Shown here piece after piece: positions 63,657 to 64,000 of a stretch of DNA of 64,000 nucleotides (the first letter of the stretch is position 1; each line of letters starts with the position of its first letter). The notes below the pieces were generated by a model, which did not search any database, was not told the DNA's origin, and saw only the letters and a list, made by a program, of their open reading frames with translations. The position numbers and the translations under genes were made by a program. Origin of the DNA: CAYWYR01 sp964462685 (lineage in GTDB: Bacteria; Bacteroidota; Ignavibacteria; Kapaibacteriales; UBA2268); NCBI GenBank assembly GCA_964462685.1, contig CAYWYR010000004.1, forward strand, positions 62,001 to 126,000. Direction: 5' to 3'.

Positions 63657-64000
63657 TTAGACTTTACTTAGCTTGGCGAACTTTGCAATCATTATTTTTT
63701 TCCCGTGTTCATCAAACTTAACAGTAACTTTCTGCTGATCCCCATTTCCTGAAATCTCTAATAGTTTACCTTCACCAAATTTAGAATGAACTACTCTGTC
63801 ACCTGTTCTCAGGCTATCGTGAACTTGACTATAATTATCATCCCTGGTTTGATCATAGTGTGATTTTCTTTTCCCGGGGGATTGTGTTACTTTACTTCTC
63901 CAAGAGCCGAGTATATCTGAACCAGTAGATATAGGGGTTCCTGAAAGACTTGTTTTTTTGCTGGACGACATAGGAGGTTGGCCGCCCATCCATTGGGTAA
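63657..64000 (-). CDS. UvrD/PcrA-type DNA helicase, C-terminal fragment at the window edge
   Basis: Only the last part of the gene is in the window; the frame is still open at 64000. The C-terminal Tudor-like domain is clear: GDRVVHSKFGEGKLLEISGN and VTVKFDEHGKKIMIAKFAKL, the PcrA RNA-polymerase-binding end. A Ser/Thr-rich linker precedes it (MSSSKKTSLSGTPISTGSD). The helicase motor domains lie outside. The assignment to UvrD versus PcrA cannot be made. Confidence 0.85.
   Translation of the reverse strand, partial: TQWMGGQPPMSSSKKTSLSGTPISTGSDILGSWRSKVTQSPGKRKSHYDQTRDDNYSQVHDSLRTGDRVVHSKFGEGKLLEISGNGDQQKVTVKFDEHGKKIMIAKFAKLSKV

Noticed and set aside
1..64000. tRNA, rRNA, CRISPR, insertion sequence, prophage or restriction genes
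   Set aside because: I looked through the intergenic gaps and protein list and saw no clover-leaf arms, direct repeat arrays, transposases or phage genes.

Overview
The window is an AT-rich, densely coded chromosomal segment from a Gram-negative member of the Bacteroidota/FCB group. Four things point there: a very large secreted protein ending in a type IX secretion (T9SS type A) sorting domain, an OstA-like LPS-export protein, lipoproteins with Bacteroidota-type N-termini, and mostly Shine-Dalgarno-less, A/T-rich gene leaders with a few TAnnTTTG-like boxes. A CheW homologue, a FecR-CHASE2 locus and several TTG starts suggest a deep or non-classical lineage (Ignavibacteria-, Kapabacteria- or Balneolia-like) rather than a gut Bacteroides. 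That placement is inference. No rRNA, tRNA, CRISPR array, insertion sequence or prophage gene was seen. No gene-free stretch exceeds 300 bases; the longest is about 176 bases, at 49672-49847.

Layout. 1-6774 (all minus): methylmalonyl-CoA mutase large (partial) and small subunits, queA, htpG, a CAAX-type membrane protease and an orphan HicB-like small protein. 6922-12118 (plus): nnr, a VanZ-like protein, tgt, yajC, a ribBX-type DHBP synthase and greA. 12186-14483 (minus): ispE-glgA. 14501-19477 (plus): a dolichol-kinase-like CTP-dependent kinase, threonine aldolase, a glycosyltransferase, an HtrA-like lipoprotein protease and lptB. 19528-29342 (minus): the dedA/PAP2/rsmA/HIT operon, an outer-membrane barrel protein, a 1347-residue IgGFc-binding-like T9SS cargo, OstA and an SRPBCC protein. 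29408-46014 (plus): a TPR protein, then a long exopolysaccharide/surface-glycan locus (rfbB, wecB, Wza-like export protein, Wzi-like protein, several glycosyltransferases, a WcaJ-type initiating transferase and a Dpm1-like synthase) with accA and a YqaA-like membrane protein embedded in it. 46059-58428: rsmE, two S9 peptidases, a small membrane protein, xth, two CHASE2 proteins, a FecR-like protein, a NamZ-type muramidase and fluC. 58461-64000: a TamB-like giant, cheW and the C-terminus of a UvrD/PcrA helicase.

How the genes work together. The window is dominated by envelope biology: LPS transport (lptB, ostA), outer-membrane assembly (tamB), polysaccharide synthesis and export, T9SS secretion and muropeptide turnover. 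Core tRNA-modification genes (queA, tgt) and riboflavin, isoprenoid and glycogen genes are interspersed.

Most notable points. (1) The Tgt protein has lost all four residues of the family's zinc site. (2) The RibB protein carries a degenerate GTP cyclohydrolase II domain. (3) A GT2 glycosyltransferase is fused to a gutted WcaJ-type phosphoglycosyltransferase. (4) xth-CHASE2-CHASE2-fecR form a tight, uncharacterised envelope locus. (5) Intrinsic-terminator hairpins repeatedly sit 0-26 nt before the next start codon, in two cases just downstream of a putative promoter box, suggesting terminator/leader control.
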